From Flavobacterium sp. LC2016-23 (GTDB lineage Bacteria > Bacteroidota > Bacteroidia > Flavobacteriales > Flavobacteriaceae): a DNA stretch of 64,000 nt. Of the stretch, positions 15,885 to 24,468 are shown one piece after another. A program made the position numbers and the translations under genes. Location: NCBI RefSeq assembly GCF_009674775.1, contig NZ_WKKE01000007.1:124001-188000 (forward strand), written 5' to 3'. Every line of letters begins with the position of its first letter. The first letter of the stretch is position 1. The notes beneath the pieces are model-generated. The model made no database searches and was not told the origin of the DNA. It was given only the letters and a program-made list of their open reading frames with translations.

Positions 15885-17444
15885 ATGTTAAAACTGGTTC
15901 AGAAATTTCTTCTAATTAACAAGTACTCGGATATAAAAAATGAGTTCAAAGATTTGTTTCTTTCTCATCCAAATTACCCAAGCTTGTTTGCGATAACAGA
16001 TTCTTTGGATTTGTTGTCTGTGGAGAATGCTGCAGTACGTGTTTCGAAAGAACAAATAGAAAATTTACCATCTAATTTTTTAGCGTATTTTAAAGAAGAA
16101 CTTACTTTGGTCGAAAGAGCAAAAGATTATGTTCGTATTGATACTATAAAAAAAGGAAGTCAGAAAATATCTTATGATAGTTTTCTTTTAGACTGGAATG
16201 GTGTAATTGTAGCAATTGAACCGAATAATGTAGTGGGGAGAGAAGGCTTCAAGGATCAATATAAAAATGTAAAATACTATGTTCCGTTATTTCTTTTAAT
16301 TGGACTGTCATTTTTTTACAATACATATAATTTTTTCAGTACTGTCTTTTTAATTACATCACTTTTAGGATTACTTGTTAGTGTCTTAATCGTTCAGGAA
16401 AAATTAGGGATAAAAAGCACGCTATTATCAAAGATTTGCAATCTTACTCCTAACACCTCCTGTAATTCCGTTCTTAGTTTTGATGGATTAGGTAAAAAAT
16501 GGGTTGGTTTTTCAGACTTGCCTCTGATTTTCTTTAGTTCAAGTTTTGTTGCAATCCTGCTTCAGCCTTCAAATTCGTCAATTTTTATTGGTTTTTTGAG
16601 TTTATTGGCAATTCCGGTTGTTGTGACATCAATATGGATACAAAAATTTGAGATTCAAAAATGGTGTGTAATGTGTCTGGCAGTTTCCGCTCTGATTTTG
16701 GTACAAAGTATTATTTGGTTTGCCTCAGATTTTTTTACCCTGAGTTTTAGTTTTGGAAGTGTTTTTCCGTTCTTATTCTCATTAGTTTTCTTAGTGACGT
16801 TGTGGGCGGCTTTGAAACCTATCATTAGAAATGTATTAAATGTAGATGGTGATTTAAAAGAGTTGAAAAAATTTAAAAGAAATTTCTCCTTATTAAATTT
16901 TTTATCTAAAAAAGTACCGCAAACGGCAGGATTTGAAGATTTAAGAGGTTTGAGTTTTGGAAACAGAAATGCGGCAATAAAGTTGTCTATATTAATAAGT
17001 CCAAGTTGTGGACATTGTCACAAGACATTTCAGGAAGCATTTGATCTGGTGTTAAGATTTCCGGACAAGATATTTTTAAATGTATTGTTTAATGTAAACC
17101 CTGAAAATGCAGATAATCCTTATAAGATTATTGTCGAGAGACTTTTAACCATAAACAGGGCTACACCTGGAAAAACTGTAGAAGCAATATCAGATTGGCA
17201 TATTAAAAAGATCGGGCTTAAAAAATGGTTAAAAAAATGGCATACAGAACCTGTAAGCATGTTGATAAACCAAGAGATACAAAAACAATACGAATGGTGT
17301 TCTAAAAACGATTTTAATTATACACCTGTTAAGATTGTAAATGAAAAGATATTTCCTAACGAATATGAACTAAACGAATTGAAATATTTTTTAAATGATT
17401 TTGTAGAAGAGAAAGAAATTGAAGTTTTAGAAAAAACAGCATAA
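15885..17444 (+). CDS. VKOR-thioredoxin membrane thiol oxidoreductase with degenerate C39-like N-terminus
   Basis: Three parts are visible in 519 residues. Residues 1-115 resemble a C39-type domain (SHPNYPSLFAITDSL, YDSFLLDWNGVIVAIEP) but lack the catalytic Cys, so it probably binds leaders rather than cutting them. Residues 130-315 form a multi-helix VKOR domain with the loop pair Cys185/Cys193 (KICNLTPNTSC) and active-site Cys261/Cys264 (KWCVMC). Residues 340-519 form a thioredoxin-like domain with Cys375/Cys378 (SPSCGHCH). Such fusions use quinone to drive disulfide formation outside the membrane. Directly downstream is a four-Cys peptide, its likely substrate, followed by the exporter. 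Confidence 0.85.
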   Translation: MLKLVQKFLLINKYSDIKNEFKDLFLSHPNYPSLFAITDSLDLLSVENAAVRVSKEQIENLPSNFLAYFKEELTLVERAKDYVRIDTIKKGSQKISYDSFLLDWNGVIVAIEPNNVVGREGFKDQYKNVKYYVPLFLLIGLSFFYNTYNFFSTVFLITSLLGLLVSVLIVQEKLGIKSTLLSKICNLTPNTSCNSVLSFDGLGKKWVGFSDLPLIFFSSSFVAILLQPSNSSIFIGFLSLLAIPVVVTSIWIQKFEIQKWCVMCLAVSALILVQSIIWFASDFFTLSFSFGSVFPFLFSLVFLVTLWAALKPIIRNVLNVDGDLKELKKFKRNFSLLNFLSKKVPQTAGFEDLRGLSFGNRNAAIKLSILISPSCGHCHKTFQEAFDLVLRFPDKIFLNVLFNVNPENADNPYKIIVERLLTINRATPGKTVEAISDWHIKKIGLKKWLKKWHTEPVSMLINQEIQKQYEWCSKNDFNYTPVKIVNEKIFPNEYELNELKYFLNDFVEEKEIEVLEKTA

Positions 17445-17514
17445 TATATATAGTACAGACCTGAACTTCAATGTCTTTAAATAGTTGGAGTGTTAATTGA
17501 TAAAAACTTAAGTT

Positions 17515-17667
17515 ATGTTAAAAAAAATCTTAAGCCTTGAAGGAGCTAAAGAGCTTACAAAAGAGGAAAAAAAAGTTATTAAAGGAGGTCTTGCATGTTA
17601 CGAAGATGGAACATGTCCGAAAGGATCAATTTGTGAATATGATTCCTGGCGTTGTATACGTCCATAA
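17515..17667 (+). CDS. Four-cysteine Gly-Gly leader peptide (50 aa)
   Basis: ATG 17515 opens a 50-codon frame 70 bp after the VKOR-thioredoxin gene. The leader MLKKILSLEGAKELTKEEKK, then VIKGG, ends in a double glycine at residues 24-25. The 25-residue core starts LACYEDGTC and ends WRCIRP, with cysteines at 28, 34, 40 and 47 (spacing X5, X5, X6), enough for two disulfides. The leader is of the bacteriocin (double-glycine) type and differs from precursors A and B. Its place between a disulfide-forming protein and a C39 exporter strongly suggests an exported, oxidised peptide: bacteriocin, signal or toxin. Confidence 0.75.
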   Translation: MLKKILSLEGAKELTKEEKKVIKGGLACYEDGTCPKGSICEYDSWRCIRP

Positions 17668-17741
17668 TATGATTTAACAGTTTTAGTAAATAAAAATAAA
17701 GCCTTATTTAAAATTTAGTCATGTTTTTTTTGAATTTGTAG

Positions 17742-17864
17742 GCGCTCGATCGTGGAACATTGAGCAAATATCCCCACATTGATGATTGGTGTTGGGATTC
17801 TCAGGATAATTGGTCACTTGGTTGGTTTTATTTGGTTAGGACTAACCAGTGTACCATCTCCTAG
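17742..17864 (+). pseudogene. Possible leaderless or decayed peptide core (40 codons)
   Basis: A frame of 40 sense codons runs between an in-frame TAG (17739) and a TAG at 17862. It encodes a Trp-rich, two-Cys stretch (includes HIDDWCWDSQDNWSLGWF). It lies just after the four-Cys precursor and just before the operon-type terminator, and its GC content (about 44 percent by my count) is well above the surrounding AT-rich DNA. No leader or ATG precedes it; a TTG at 17760 is the only start. It may be the remnant core of a second peptide or a chance frame. Confidence 0.28.
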
Positions 17865-17897
17865 AGAAATTAGAGTTACTAAAATTTATTTAATATA

Positions 17898-17927
17898 AAA
17901 GAGAGCATTAAAGCTCTCTTTTTTTTT
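17898..17927 (+). terminator. Intrinsic terminator after the peptide gene
   Basis: AAAGAGAGC (17898-17906) and GCTCTCTTT (17913-17921) form a perfect 9-bp stem with a 6-nt loop, followed by a T run. It would separate abundant peptide transcript from the exporter genes. Confidence 0.85.
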
Positions 17928-17965
17928 GACCTCAAAACAAAATAGTAGTAAAAATACTATACCTG

Positions 17966-17999
17966 AATTATTTTAGGACTTCAGTAGTCTTAAATAATT
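17966..17999. repeat. Inverted repeat in the peptide-exporter gap
   Basis: AATTATTTTAGGACT (17966-17980) pairs with AGTCTTAAATAATT (17986-17999) around TCAGT, with one bulge and a wobble. The rest of the gap 17928-18246 is AT-rich with no further gene seen. The hairpin may be an operator or RNA element controlling the exporter. Confidence 0.4.
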
Positions 18000-18246
18000 G
18001 AACTTCAGCCGATGAAACAAAGATGTTTTCAGGAAACTTTTAATTAGAAGAAAGTCAGGAACAGAACCATAATTATTTTTTATAATAAATTCATCTTAAC
18101 AAATTGATATATAGGTTGTTGATTTGTTTTTGCCGGATTGTTAAAAATAGATTGAATTAAATTTTAATTCTAACATATTCAGGCGATAATCTTCTTTTTT
18201 TAAGAATTTTTGTATAATATTGCTATTACATAAAATCAATTTAGAA

Positions 18247-20439
18247 TTGAAAAAATTCACCAATTACAAACAAGCAGATTATAAGGACTGTGGACCAACG
18301 TGTTTAAAGATTATTGCAAAACATTACGGCAAGACAATCCATATTCAGGAGTTGAGAGATCATAGTGAAACGACTCGTGAAGGAAGTAATTTGCTTTTTC
18401 TGAGCGATGCAGCGGAGAAAATTGGTTTCAGGACTTTAGGGGTAAAATTAAGTCCGGAGAGGCTGAACGAAGCTCCCTTGCCTTGTGTTTTACATTGGAA
18501 TCAAAATCATTACGTAGTACTTTACAAAATAAAGAGAGGTATTTATTATGTCTCGGATCCGGCTTTTGGTTTAATTGAATATAATAAAGAAGATTTTATT
18601 AAATTCTGGATAGGAAACAACGCCGATGAATCTACCCAGGAAGGAATTGCATTGTTGATAGAAGCTACTCCGAAATTCTTTCAGACTGATTTTGACAAAG
18701 AAGATAATAAAAGTTTTGGATTCGGATTATTGTCACAATACGTATTGCGATACAAATCATTTTTAATTCAATTAAGTATAGGATTACTGGCGAGTAGTTT
18801 ATTGCAGTTAATATTTCCTTTTTTAACTCAGAGTATTGTTGATATTGGAATACAAAATCAAAATATTCATTTTATTTATCTCATTCTTTTTGCACAATTG
18901 TTTCTTTTTGCCGGCAGAACAGGTTTAGAACTTATCCGGAGCTGGATATTACTTCATCTTTCTACGCGAATAAACATTTCGCTGATTTCAGATTTCTTTA
19001 TTAAGCTAATGAACCTGCCGATCTCCTTTTTTGATGTCCGTATGACGGGAGATATAATGCAGCGTATCAATGATCATAGAAGAATAGAGCGAATTTTAAC
19101 TACGTCATCGCTGAATGTATTATTCTCTGTAATCAATATGTTTGTTATGGGAGGCGTTTTGGCCTATTTTAATCTCAAGATATTTTTTGTGTTTTTTGCC
19201 GGAAGCGTTCTTTACTTTGTCTGGATCACTTTATTTCTAAAACGAAGAGAAACGCTGGATTACAAACGTTTTGCGGAAGTCTCACAGGAGCAAAGCAAAG
19301 TAATGGAGCTAATTAATGGTATGCAGGAAATAAAGCTTCATAATGCCGAAAAACAAAAACGGTGGGGATGGGAGTATGTGCAGGCAAGATTATTCAGGGT
19401 TTCAATAAAAGGACTGATTTTAGAGCAAACCCAGACCATTGGTTCCTCTGTAATCAATGAGCTTAAGAATATTTTTATCATATTTTTATCTGCAAAATTG
19501 GTTATTGACGGTTCTATTACATTGGGTATGATGCTGGCCATTAGCTCGATTGTAGGGAGTTTAAACGGTCCGATTACGCAGCTTATTGAGTTTGTCCGCG
19601 AACTTCAGGATGCCAAAATTTCATTGGCACGATTATCCGAAATTCATGATAAAGAAGACGAAACGCAGCAGGAAGTGCATCAAACGAGTGATGTGCCTTT
19701 TGATTCGGATATAGAAATAAAAAATCTATCCTACCGTTATTTGGGATCCGATATTCCAGTATTAGATGATCTCAGTTTGATCATCCCGGCCAATAAGGTT
19801 ACAGCCATTGTAGGCGTTAGCGGAAGCGGCAAAACAACTTTAATGAAATTACTGCTAAAGTTTTATGAACCCGAAAAAGGAGAGGTTACGATTGGAAATA
19901 CGCAATTAAAGAATATTTCTCAAAAGGCATGGCGAGGTAATATTGGGGCGGTGATGCAGGAAGGTTTTATTTTTAGCGATACTATTGCAAATAATATTGC
20001 TATCGGAGTAGATAAAGTAGATAAAGAACGATTGGTTTATGCAGCTGATGTAGCAAATATAAAAGAATATGTAAGTAGTTTGCCGCTCGGATATAATACA
20101 AAAATAGGGGCTGAAGGTGTAGGTATGAGTACAGGGCAGAAACAACGTCTGCTTATTGCGAGAGCCGTTTATAAAAACCCGGAAATTCTGTTTTTTGATG
20201 AAGCTACTTCTGCTTTAGATGCCAATAATGAGAAAGAAATTATGCGAAAACTGGATATTTTCTTCAAGGATAAAACAGTAGTTGTAATTGCCCACCGCTT
20301 AAGCACGGTCATGAATGCGGATCAGATTGTGGTTTTGGATAAAGGAAAAATCATTGAAATTGGGAGTCATTCGGCTTTAGTAGAGCAAAAAGGAAATTAT
20401 TTTGAATTGGTTCGAAATCAATTGCAATTAGGGAATTAA
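18247..20439 (+). CDS. C39-peptidase ABC exporter for Gly-Gly leader peptides
   Basis: The N-terminal C39 protease has Cys15 in ADYKDCGPTCLKII, His in HWNQNHYVVLY and Asp in YYVSDPAFG, the Cys-His-Asp triad that cuts after double glycine. A six-helix transmembrane domain follows, then an ATPase with Walker A GVSGSGKTT, signature MSTGQKQR, Walker B ILFFDEATS and H-loop IAHRLST. It therefore cleaves leaders and exports cores. No ATG exists at the 5' end: TTG 18247 gives the usual family start (LKKFTNYKQADYKDC), and TTG 18220 is the alternative. The HlyD-type gene starts 2 bp downstream, so the two form one transport unit. Confidence 0.92.
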   Translation: MKKFTNYKQADYKDCGPTCLKIIAKHYGKTIHIQELRDHSETTREGSNLLFLSDAAEKIGFRTLGVKLSPERLNEAPLPCVLHWNQNHYVVLYKIKRGIYYVSDPAFGLIEYNKEDFIKFWIGNNADESTQEGIALLIEATPKFFQTDFDKEDNKSFGFGLLSQYVLRYKSFLIQLSIGLLASSLLQLIFPFLTQSIVDIGIQNQNIHFIYLILFAQLFLFAGRTGLELIRSWILLHLSTRINISLISDFFIKLMNLPISFFDVRMTGDIMQRINDHRRIERILTTSSLNVLFSVINMFVMGGVLAYFNLKIFFVFFAGSVLYFVWITLFLKRRETLDYKRFAEVSQEQSKVMELINGMQEIKLHNAEKQKRWGWEYVQARLFRVSIKGLILEQTQTIGSSVINELKNIFIIFLSAKLVIDGSITLGMMLAISSIVGSLNGPITQLIEFVRELQDAKISLARLSEIHDKEDETQQEVHQTSDVPFDSDIEIKNLSYRYLGSDIPVLDDLSLIIPANKVTAIVGVSGSGKTTLMKLLLKFYEPEKGEVTIGNTQLKNISQKAWRGNIGAVMQEGFIFSDTIANNIAIGVDKVDKERLVYAADVANIKEYVSSLPLGYNTKIGAEGVGMSTGQKQRLLIARAVYKNPEILFFDEATSALDANNEKEIMRKLDIFFKDKTVVVIAHRLSTVMNADQIVVLDKGKIIEIGSHSALVEQKGNYFELVRNQLQLGN

Positions 20440-20441
20440 TC

Positions 20442-21737
20442 ATGACAGAAGATAATACTACATTCGAATTAAGAAGTGAAGAAGTTCAGGACATTCTCAC
20501 CAAAGTACCACATTGGATGATACGGTGGGGGACAGTTTTGATATTTACCATACTTTTTATGCTGTTTTTTGTGTCCTGGTTTATTAAATATCCCGACGTT
20601 GTAAATACCGAAATTGTAATTACAACCAATATTCCGCCGGAGAAAATAGTTTCTAAAACATCGGGACGTATAGAAGCAATACTGGTTAAAGATAAATCTG
20701 TCGTAAAAAAAAATATGACCTTGGCTATTATTGAAAATACGGCCAACTACAAAGATGTTTTTTTGCTGAAAAGTATTGTTGACGGTTACAGTATTAATGA
20801 TTCAAAAAAAGATTTCCCATTTGCTTTACTGAAAAACGCACAATTAGGGGAAATTGAAAGCGCTTATGCCGTTTTCCAAAAAGATTATCAGGCGCAGCAA
20901 TTAAACAAAAATCTCCAGCCATTTGAAGTGGAAAACAGGGCGCAAAATTCAGAAAATATTCAAATTAAGGAACGTTTGGAGATTTTGCAGCAACAGAAAG
21001 TAATCAATGAAAGTGAATTGCAGCTTCAGAAGAATGAGGTCGCCCGTTTTGAAATATTGTTCAACAAAGGAATCATTTCAACTCAGGAAATGGAAGCTAA
21101 GAAGCTAAATTACCTTCAGGCGCAGAAGAATTACAGAAGCCTGTTATCGTCTATTTCTCAATTACGGTCATCATTAATCGATAATACAAAATCAAGTCAG
21201 AGTTCTCATATAAACAGCACTAAAGAGGAGGTTAATTTGGGTAGAAACATGGCGCAGTCCTTTTATCAGTTGAAAAAAGTGATAAAAGACTGGGAACTCA
21301 ATTATGCTTTAAAATCATCTATTAGCGGTGTTATTACTTTTTTACAGGTATGGACAGAGAATCAGACCATCAATTCAGGAGATAATGTTTTTTCTATAAT
21401 TCCCGATGCGAGAAATGGATTTGTAGGCAAAGTTAAAGCGCCAGCGCTAAATTCAGGTAAAATAAAAGTAGGGCAAAAAGTGAATATCAGACTCGCTAAT
21501 TTTCCCGATCGTGAATTCGGCGTTTTATATGGTAAAATTCAGAATATTTCTTTGGTTCCCGATAAAGATGGCAATTTATTGTTAGACGTTGCCTTGCCAA
21601 GCGGCTTAGAGACTTCGTATAAAAAACAAATCATATTTCAGCAGGAAATGAAAGGAAGTGCTGAAATCGTAACCGAAGACTTGCGATTGCTCGAAAGGAT
21701 TTTATATCAGTTTAAAAATATTTTTGAGCAGGTTTAG
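20442..21737 (+). CDS. HlyD-family adaptor of the peptide exporter
   Basis: The 431-residue protein has one N-terminal membrane helix (about residues 28-49, ILFMLFFVSWFIKYPDVV). A biotinyl-lipoyl-like half follows (VSKTSGRIEAILVKDKSVVK), then a long periplasmic coiled coil (residues ~135-255, rich in Q/E/L/K with LLFNKGIISTQEMEAKKL) and a C-terminal beta domain. This is the membrane-fusion protein that links the inner-membrane C39 exporter to an outer-membrane TolC-like channel. No TolC gene is present here, so a general one is presumably used. It starts 2 bp after the exporter stop. Confidence 0.9.
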   Translation: MTEDNTTFELRSEEVQDILTKVPHWMIRWGTVLIFTILFMLFFVSWFIKYPDVVNTEIVITTNIPPEKIVSKTSGRIEAILVKDKSVVKKNMTLAIIENTANYKDVFLLKSIVDGYSINDSKKDFPFALLKNAQLGEIESAYAVFQKDYQAQQLNKNLQPFEVENRAQNSENIQIKERLEILQQQKVINESELQLQKNEVARFEILFNKGIISTQEMEAKKLNYLQAQKNYRSLLSSISQLRSSLIDNTKSSQSSHINSTKEEVNLGRNMAQSFYQLKKVIKDWELNYALKSSISGVITFLQVWTENQTINSGDNVFSIIPDARNGFVGKVKAPALNSGKIKVGQKVNIRLANFPDREFGVLYGKIQNISLVPDKDGNLLLDVALPSGLETSYKKQIIFQQEMKGSAEIVTEDLRLLERILYQFKNIFEQV

Positions 21738-21743
21738 GGGGAA

Positions 21744-22451
21744 TTAAAATTTTAAATAAAAATCCTTAGTCAATTCAATATATTCAGCAGTATAATTATG
21801 GCGTTCCATTTCAATAATTAATTCGTCGATTTCAATTTTTGTTTTTTCGTCTCTGCTGAATGCCAACAGACTTCGCTTTATGCTTGAGGCTGGAGTTCCC
21901 TTTACACGTGTAATTTTTAAGGGGTACAATTCTGATTCTTTAGCCAGAGCTATAAAACGTTCTTCTTCTTTGTAAGGAAGAATTAAAGCAAAAATTCCAT
22001 TTTCAGAAAGCAACAGATCGGCGGCTTCTACTAATTCTTCAAAAGGCATAGCATCCTGAAAACGAGCCAGATCGCGCTGTTCATTTTCGGTTTTATAATC
22101 TTCAGAGTAAAAAGGAGGATTTGATACAATTAAATCGTATTCATCTTCAGGTTCTTCAATAAATTCATCTAAACCTGCATGGAAACAAAATAAGCGATCA
22201 CCCCAGGGCGAACTTTCGAAATTTTCAACAGCTTGTTCGTAAGCGTCTTCATCAATTTCCAGGGCATCAATTTGTTCCGCATGAGTTCGCTGAGCAAGCA
22301 TTAGAGCAATGATTCCCGTTCCGGCACCAATGTCTAAAATGCTGAATGGATTGTTGTTTACAGGAGCCCAGGCACCTAATAAAACACCATCGGTTCCTAC
22401 TTTCATAGCGGTTTTATCTTGTTGGATAGCGAATTGCTTGAATTTGAACAT
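21744..22451 (-). CDS. tRNA1(Val) (adenine(37)-N6)-methyltransferase-like protein
   Basis: The protein starts at the usual family start MFKFKQFAIQQDKTAMKVGT; an upstream in-frame ATG at 22469 is less likely. It shows the AdoMet fold motif I (ILDIGAGTGIIALMLA), an acidic strand (IDALEIDEDA) and the adenine-N6 catalytic motif NPPF (LIVSNPPFYSE). The E. coli counterpart methylates A37 of tRNA1(Val), but related enzymes with the same motif have other targets, so specificity is inferred. The stop lies 6 bp from the convergent HlyD stop. Confidence 0.85.
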   Translation of the reverse strand: MFKFKQFAIQQDKTAMKVGTDGVLLGAWAPVNNNPFSILDIGAGTGIIALMLAQRTHAEQIDALEIDEDAYEQAVENFESSPWGDRLFCFHAGLDEFIEEPEDEYDLIVSNPPFYSEDYKTENEQRDLARFQDAMPFEELVEAADLLLSENGIFALILPYKEEERFIALAKESELYPLKITRVKGTPASSIKRSLLAFSRDEKTKIEIDELIIEMERHNYTAEYIELTKDFYLKF

Positions 22452-22469
22452 ACAAATAGAAAATTCCAA

Positions 22470-22598
22470 TTTTTTATCCCAATAGCTATCGGGACCAAAT
22501 TATAAATGAAAATGAAATTCCAAAAATGAAATTCCAAATTCCAATTTCAAATTGGGGGTTGTTTTACATTGTAAAAATAAGACTAAATATCGAATTAA
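22470..22598. repeat. Low-complexity ATTCCAA repeat region
   Basis: Repeated words AAATTCCAA/GAAATTCCAAA occur several times between the methyltransferase and four-helix genes. The same words reappear at about 22966-22990 and inside the 49559-49609 hairpin, so this is a dispersed intergenic repeat. Confidence 0.5.
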
Positions 22599-22949
22599 TT
22601 ATTTTGATGTTTTGGTGATTATTACCGATAAAATTTTTCGTAATTCTTCTATTTCGAATAATAGAGAATCAGAAAGTGTTTTTTGATCAGGATTTAATTC
22701 GTGTAATAAGCGTAGCCAAAATTTAGATTCCTTAGCTTCTTTTCGGGAAATTTTTAGTCGAAATATTAAATCTTTGTCTCCCAGTTTTTCATTTGCCTCA
22801 ATGTAATTAGCACCGACAGAACCCGATGATCTGATTAATTGTTTGCCATCTTCCAGGTTTGATGTAGTTTTAGGAAGGGTTCGAATATAGTTCCTGCATT
22901 CCTTTGCAAACAGAAATGTTCTTTCTTCTAAATTATAAGGTTTGTTCAT
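22599..22949 (-). CDS. Four-helix bundle protein (S23/23S IVP family)
   Basis: The 116-residue all-helical protein matches the family first seen in 23S rRNA intervening sequences. Landmarks are RTFLFAKECRNYIRTLP, IRSSGSVGANYIEANEKLG and SRKEAKESKFWLRLL. In most genomes, as here, the gene stands alone outside rRNA operons and its function is unknown. The fold forms a pentamer with a basic groove in known members. It is flanked on both sides by ATTCCAA-type repeats, and its movement with such repeats would explain the isolated setting. Confidence 0.88.
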   Translation of the reverse strand: MNKPYNLEERTFLFAKECRNYIRTLPKTTSNLEDGKQLIRSSGSVGANYIEANEKLGDKDLIFRLKISRKEAKESKFWLRLLHELNPDQKTLSDSLLFEIEELRKILSVIITKTSK

Positions 22950-23160
22950 GAAGCAAATGCCAATTTTTTAAATTCCAAATTCCAATATTGAATGTAAAAG
23001 TATAAAAAAAGAATTAGTAAAAGAAGGTTTTTTCTTTCAAAAATAAATTTATCCAAAAATAAGAATCAACCTTTTGAATTAGGAGTTTTATTCCAAGGAT
23101 TCGGGTTGTAATTTAATCCTCAGGTTGTAATTTGGGATTTAAAAAATTTGGAATTTAAAA

Positions 23161-23685
23161 CTACAAGTACATCTCAACCAATCCTTCCGGAAGGTTCATG
23201 ATAACCTTTTTATTATCACGATCAATTTTTACCAAAAAATGATCAATCATTGGGATCAGCATTTCAACTTCACCGTTTAAAACTTCAAAAAGGGGCTGTG
23301 CAGTAGTATCGTTTACGGCAGCGATTTTTCCAAATACGCCTAAACGCTGGTCTTCGATTTCAAAACCGATTACTTCGTGAAAATAAAATTTGTTGCCTGT
23401 AAGTTTTGGCAGCATGTTTAAAGGAAGATAAATAGCATTTCCCATAATGGCATCTGCATCCTCTTCGGTATTCATATCTTCAAAACGGATTCTGAGAAAA
23501 TCGTTTTTATGCAATGAACTTTTTTCAATAAAAAAAGGAACCAGGTGTTTGTTGCATTCAACAAACACTGATTCCAGATTTTCGTATAACTCAGGTTCGT
23601 CCGTGTCTAAATAAGCCAGAACTTCTCCTTTGAAACTAAATTTTTTAGCGATTTTACCTAAATAAAAACAATCTTCTTTACGCAT
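23161..23685 (-). CDS. rimM: Ribosome maturation factor RimM
   Basis: The 174-residue protein has an N-terminal RimM barrel (CFYLGKIAKKFSFKGEVLAYLD) and a C-terminal PRC-like barrel (YFHEVIGFEIEDQRLGVFGKI, with EMLIPMIDHFLVKID). It assists maturation of the 30S head and binds ribosomal protein S19. It lies 15 bp downstream of rpsP on the same strand, the classical rpsP-rimM pairing. In many bacteria trmD follows, but here the next genes are unrelated and trmD is absent from the window. Confidence 0.95.
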   Translation of the reverse strand: MRKEDCFYLGKIAKKFSFKGEVLAYLDTDEPELYENLESVFVECNKHLVPFFIEKSSLHKNDFLRIRFEDMNTEEDADAIMGNAIYLPLNMLPKLTGNKFYFHEVIGFEIEDQRLGVFGKIAAVNDTTAQPLFEVLNGEVEMLIPMIDHFLVKIDRDNKKVIMNLPEGLVEMYL

Positions 23686-23700
23686 TCTCGCTAACTAAAA

Positions 23701-24273
23701 TTATGCTTCAGTTGTTTCGTTATTTTCTTCAGCAGCAGGAGCTTCTTCAGTAGCAGCTTCCGCTTCAACTTCAGCAACTTCTTCTTCAACAGCAGGAGTC
23801 GCAGCAGCGATAGCATCAGCTTCAGCCTGAGCAGCAGCAGCTAAACGTTTAGCATTAACTTCTTGTTCTGCTTTAAAAGCTTTAGCTTTAGCATCAGCTT
23901 GCGCTTTTGTTAAACCGTCTTTTTTAGCATCAACTTTTCCAGCTTTAGCATCTAACCAGGCAGCTAATTTAGCATCAGCCTGCTCTTGAGTTAAAGCACC
24001 TTTACGAATACCTCCATCAAGGTGGTGTTTCAATAAAGCACCTTTGTAAGAAAGAATTGCTCTAGCAGTATCAGTTGGTTGTGCACCATTGTGTAACCAT
24101 TTAACTGCACTATCAAGGTTTAAGTCGATAGTTGCCGGGTTTGTGTTTGGATTGTAAGTACCGATTTTCTCTAAGTATTTACCATCTCTTTTTGAGCGTG
24201 CATCTGCAGCTACAACCCAGTAAAAAGGTTTTCCTTTTTTACCGTGTCTTTGTAATCTAATTTTTACTGACAT
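23701..24273 (-). CDS. rpsP: 30S ribosomal protein S16 with long acidic tail
   Basis: Residues 1-~80 are a canonical bS16 (VKIRLQRHGKKGKPFYWVVA, DARSKRDGKYLEKIGTYNP, GAQPTDTARAIL). A further ~105 residues form an Ala/Lys/Glu-rich extension rich in AxADAKxxA repeats and ending AAEENNETTEA. Bacteroidota S16 proteins commonly carry such tails, while those of E. coli do not (82 residues). The tail is probably helical or disordered. It is the first gene of rpsP-rimM. A TATCTTTG -7 box lies at 24323-24330. Confidence 0.96.
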   Translation of the reverse strand: MSVKIRLQRHGKKGKPFYWVVAADARSKRDGKYLEKIGTYNPNTNPATIDLNLDSAVKWLHNGAQPTDTARAILSYKGALLKHHLDGGIRKGALTQEQADAKLAAWLDAKAGKVDAKKDGLTKAQADAKAKAFKAEQEVNAKRLAAAAQAEADAIAAATPAVEEEVAEVEAEAATEEAPAAEENNETTEA

Positions 24274-24322
24274 AATCGTATGATTAAATTTTGAGGTACT
24301 CGACCTCTGTTAATTAAGGGCG

Positions 24323-24330
24323 CAAAGATA
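24323..24330 (-). promoter_or_regulatory. Putative -7 promoter box of rpsP-rimM
   Basis: The minus strand reads TATCTTTG (TAnnTTTG), about 50 bp before the rpsP start. No TTG with 19-bp spacing was found. Confidence 0.4.
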
Positions 24331-24443
24331 TAATTTTTTTCTGAATTGTACGTTCAAAATGGTATTAAATGTCCTTATGGTAAATTATTCCTAATTTTTA
24401 TTGTTTTTCGGACTTGTTTTTTAATTATTTCTCTCAAATGAAA

Positions 24444-24451
24444 TACTTTTG
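24444..24451 (+). promoter_or_regulatory. Putative -7 promoter box of the DUF6252-like gene
   Basis: TACTTTTG matches TAnnTTTG and lies 17 bp before the ATG at 24469. The -33 partner is weak. Confidence 0.35.
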
Positions 24452-24468
24452 CGCTAAATTTATTTTAC

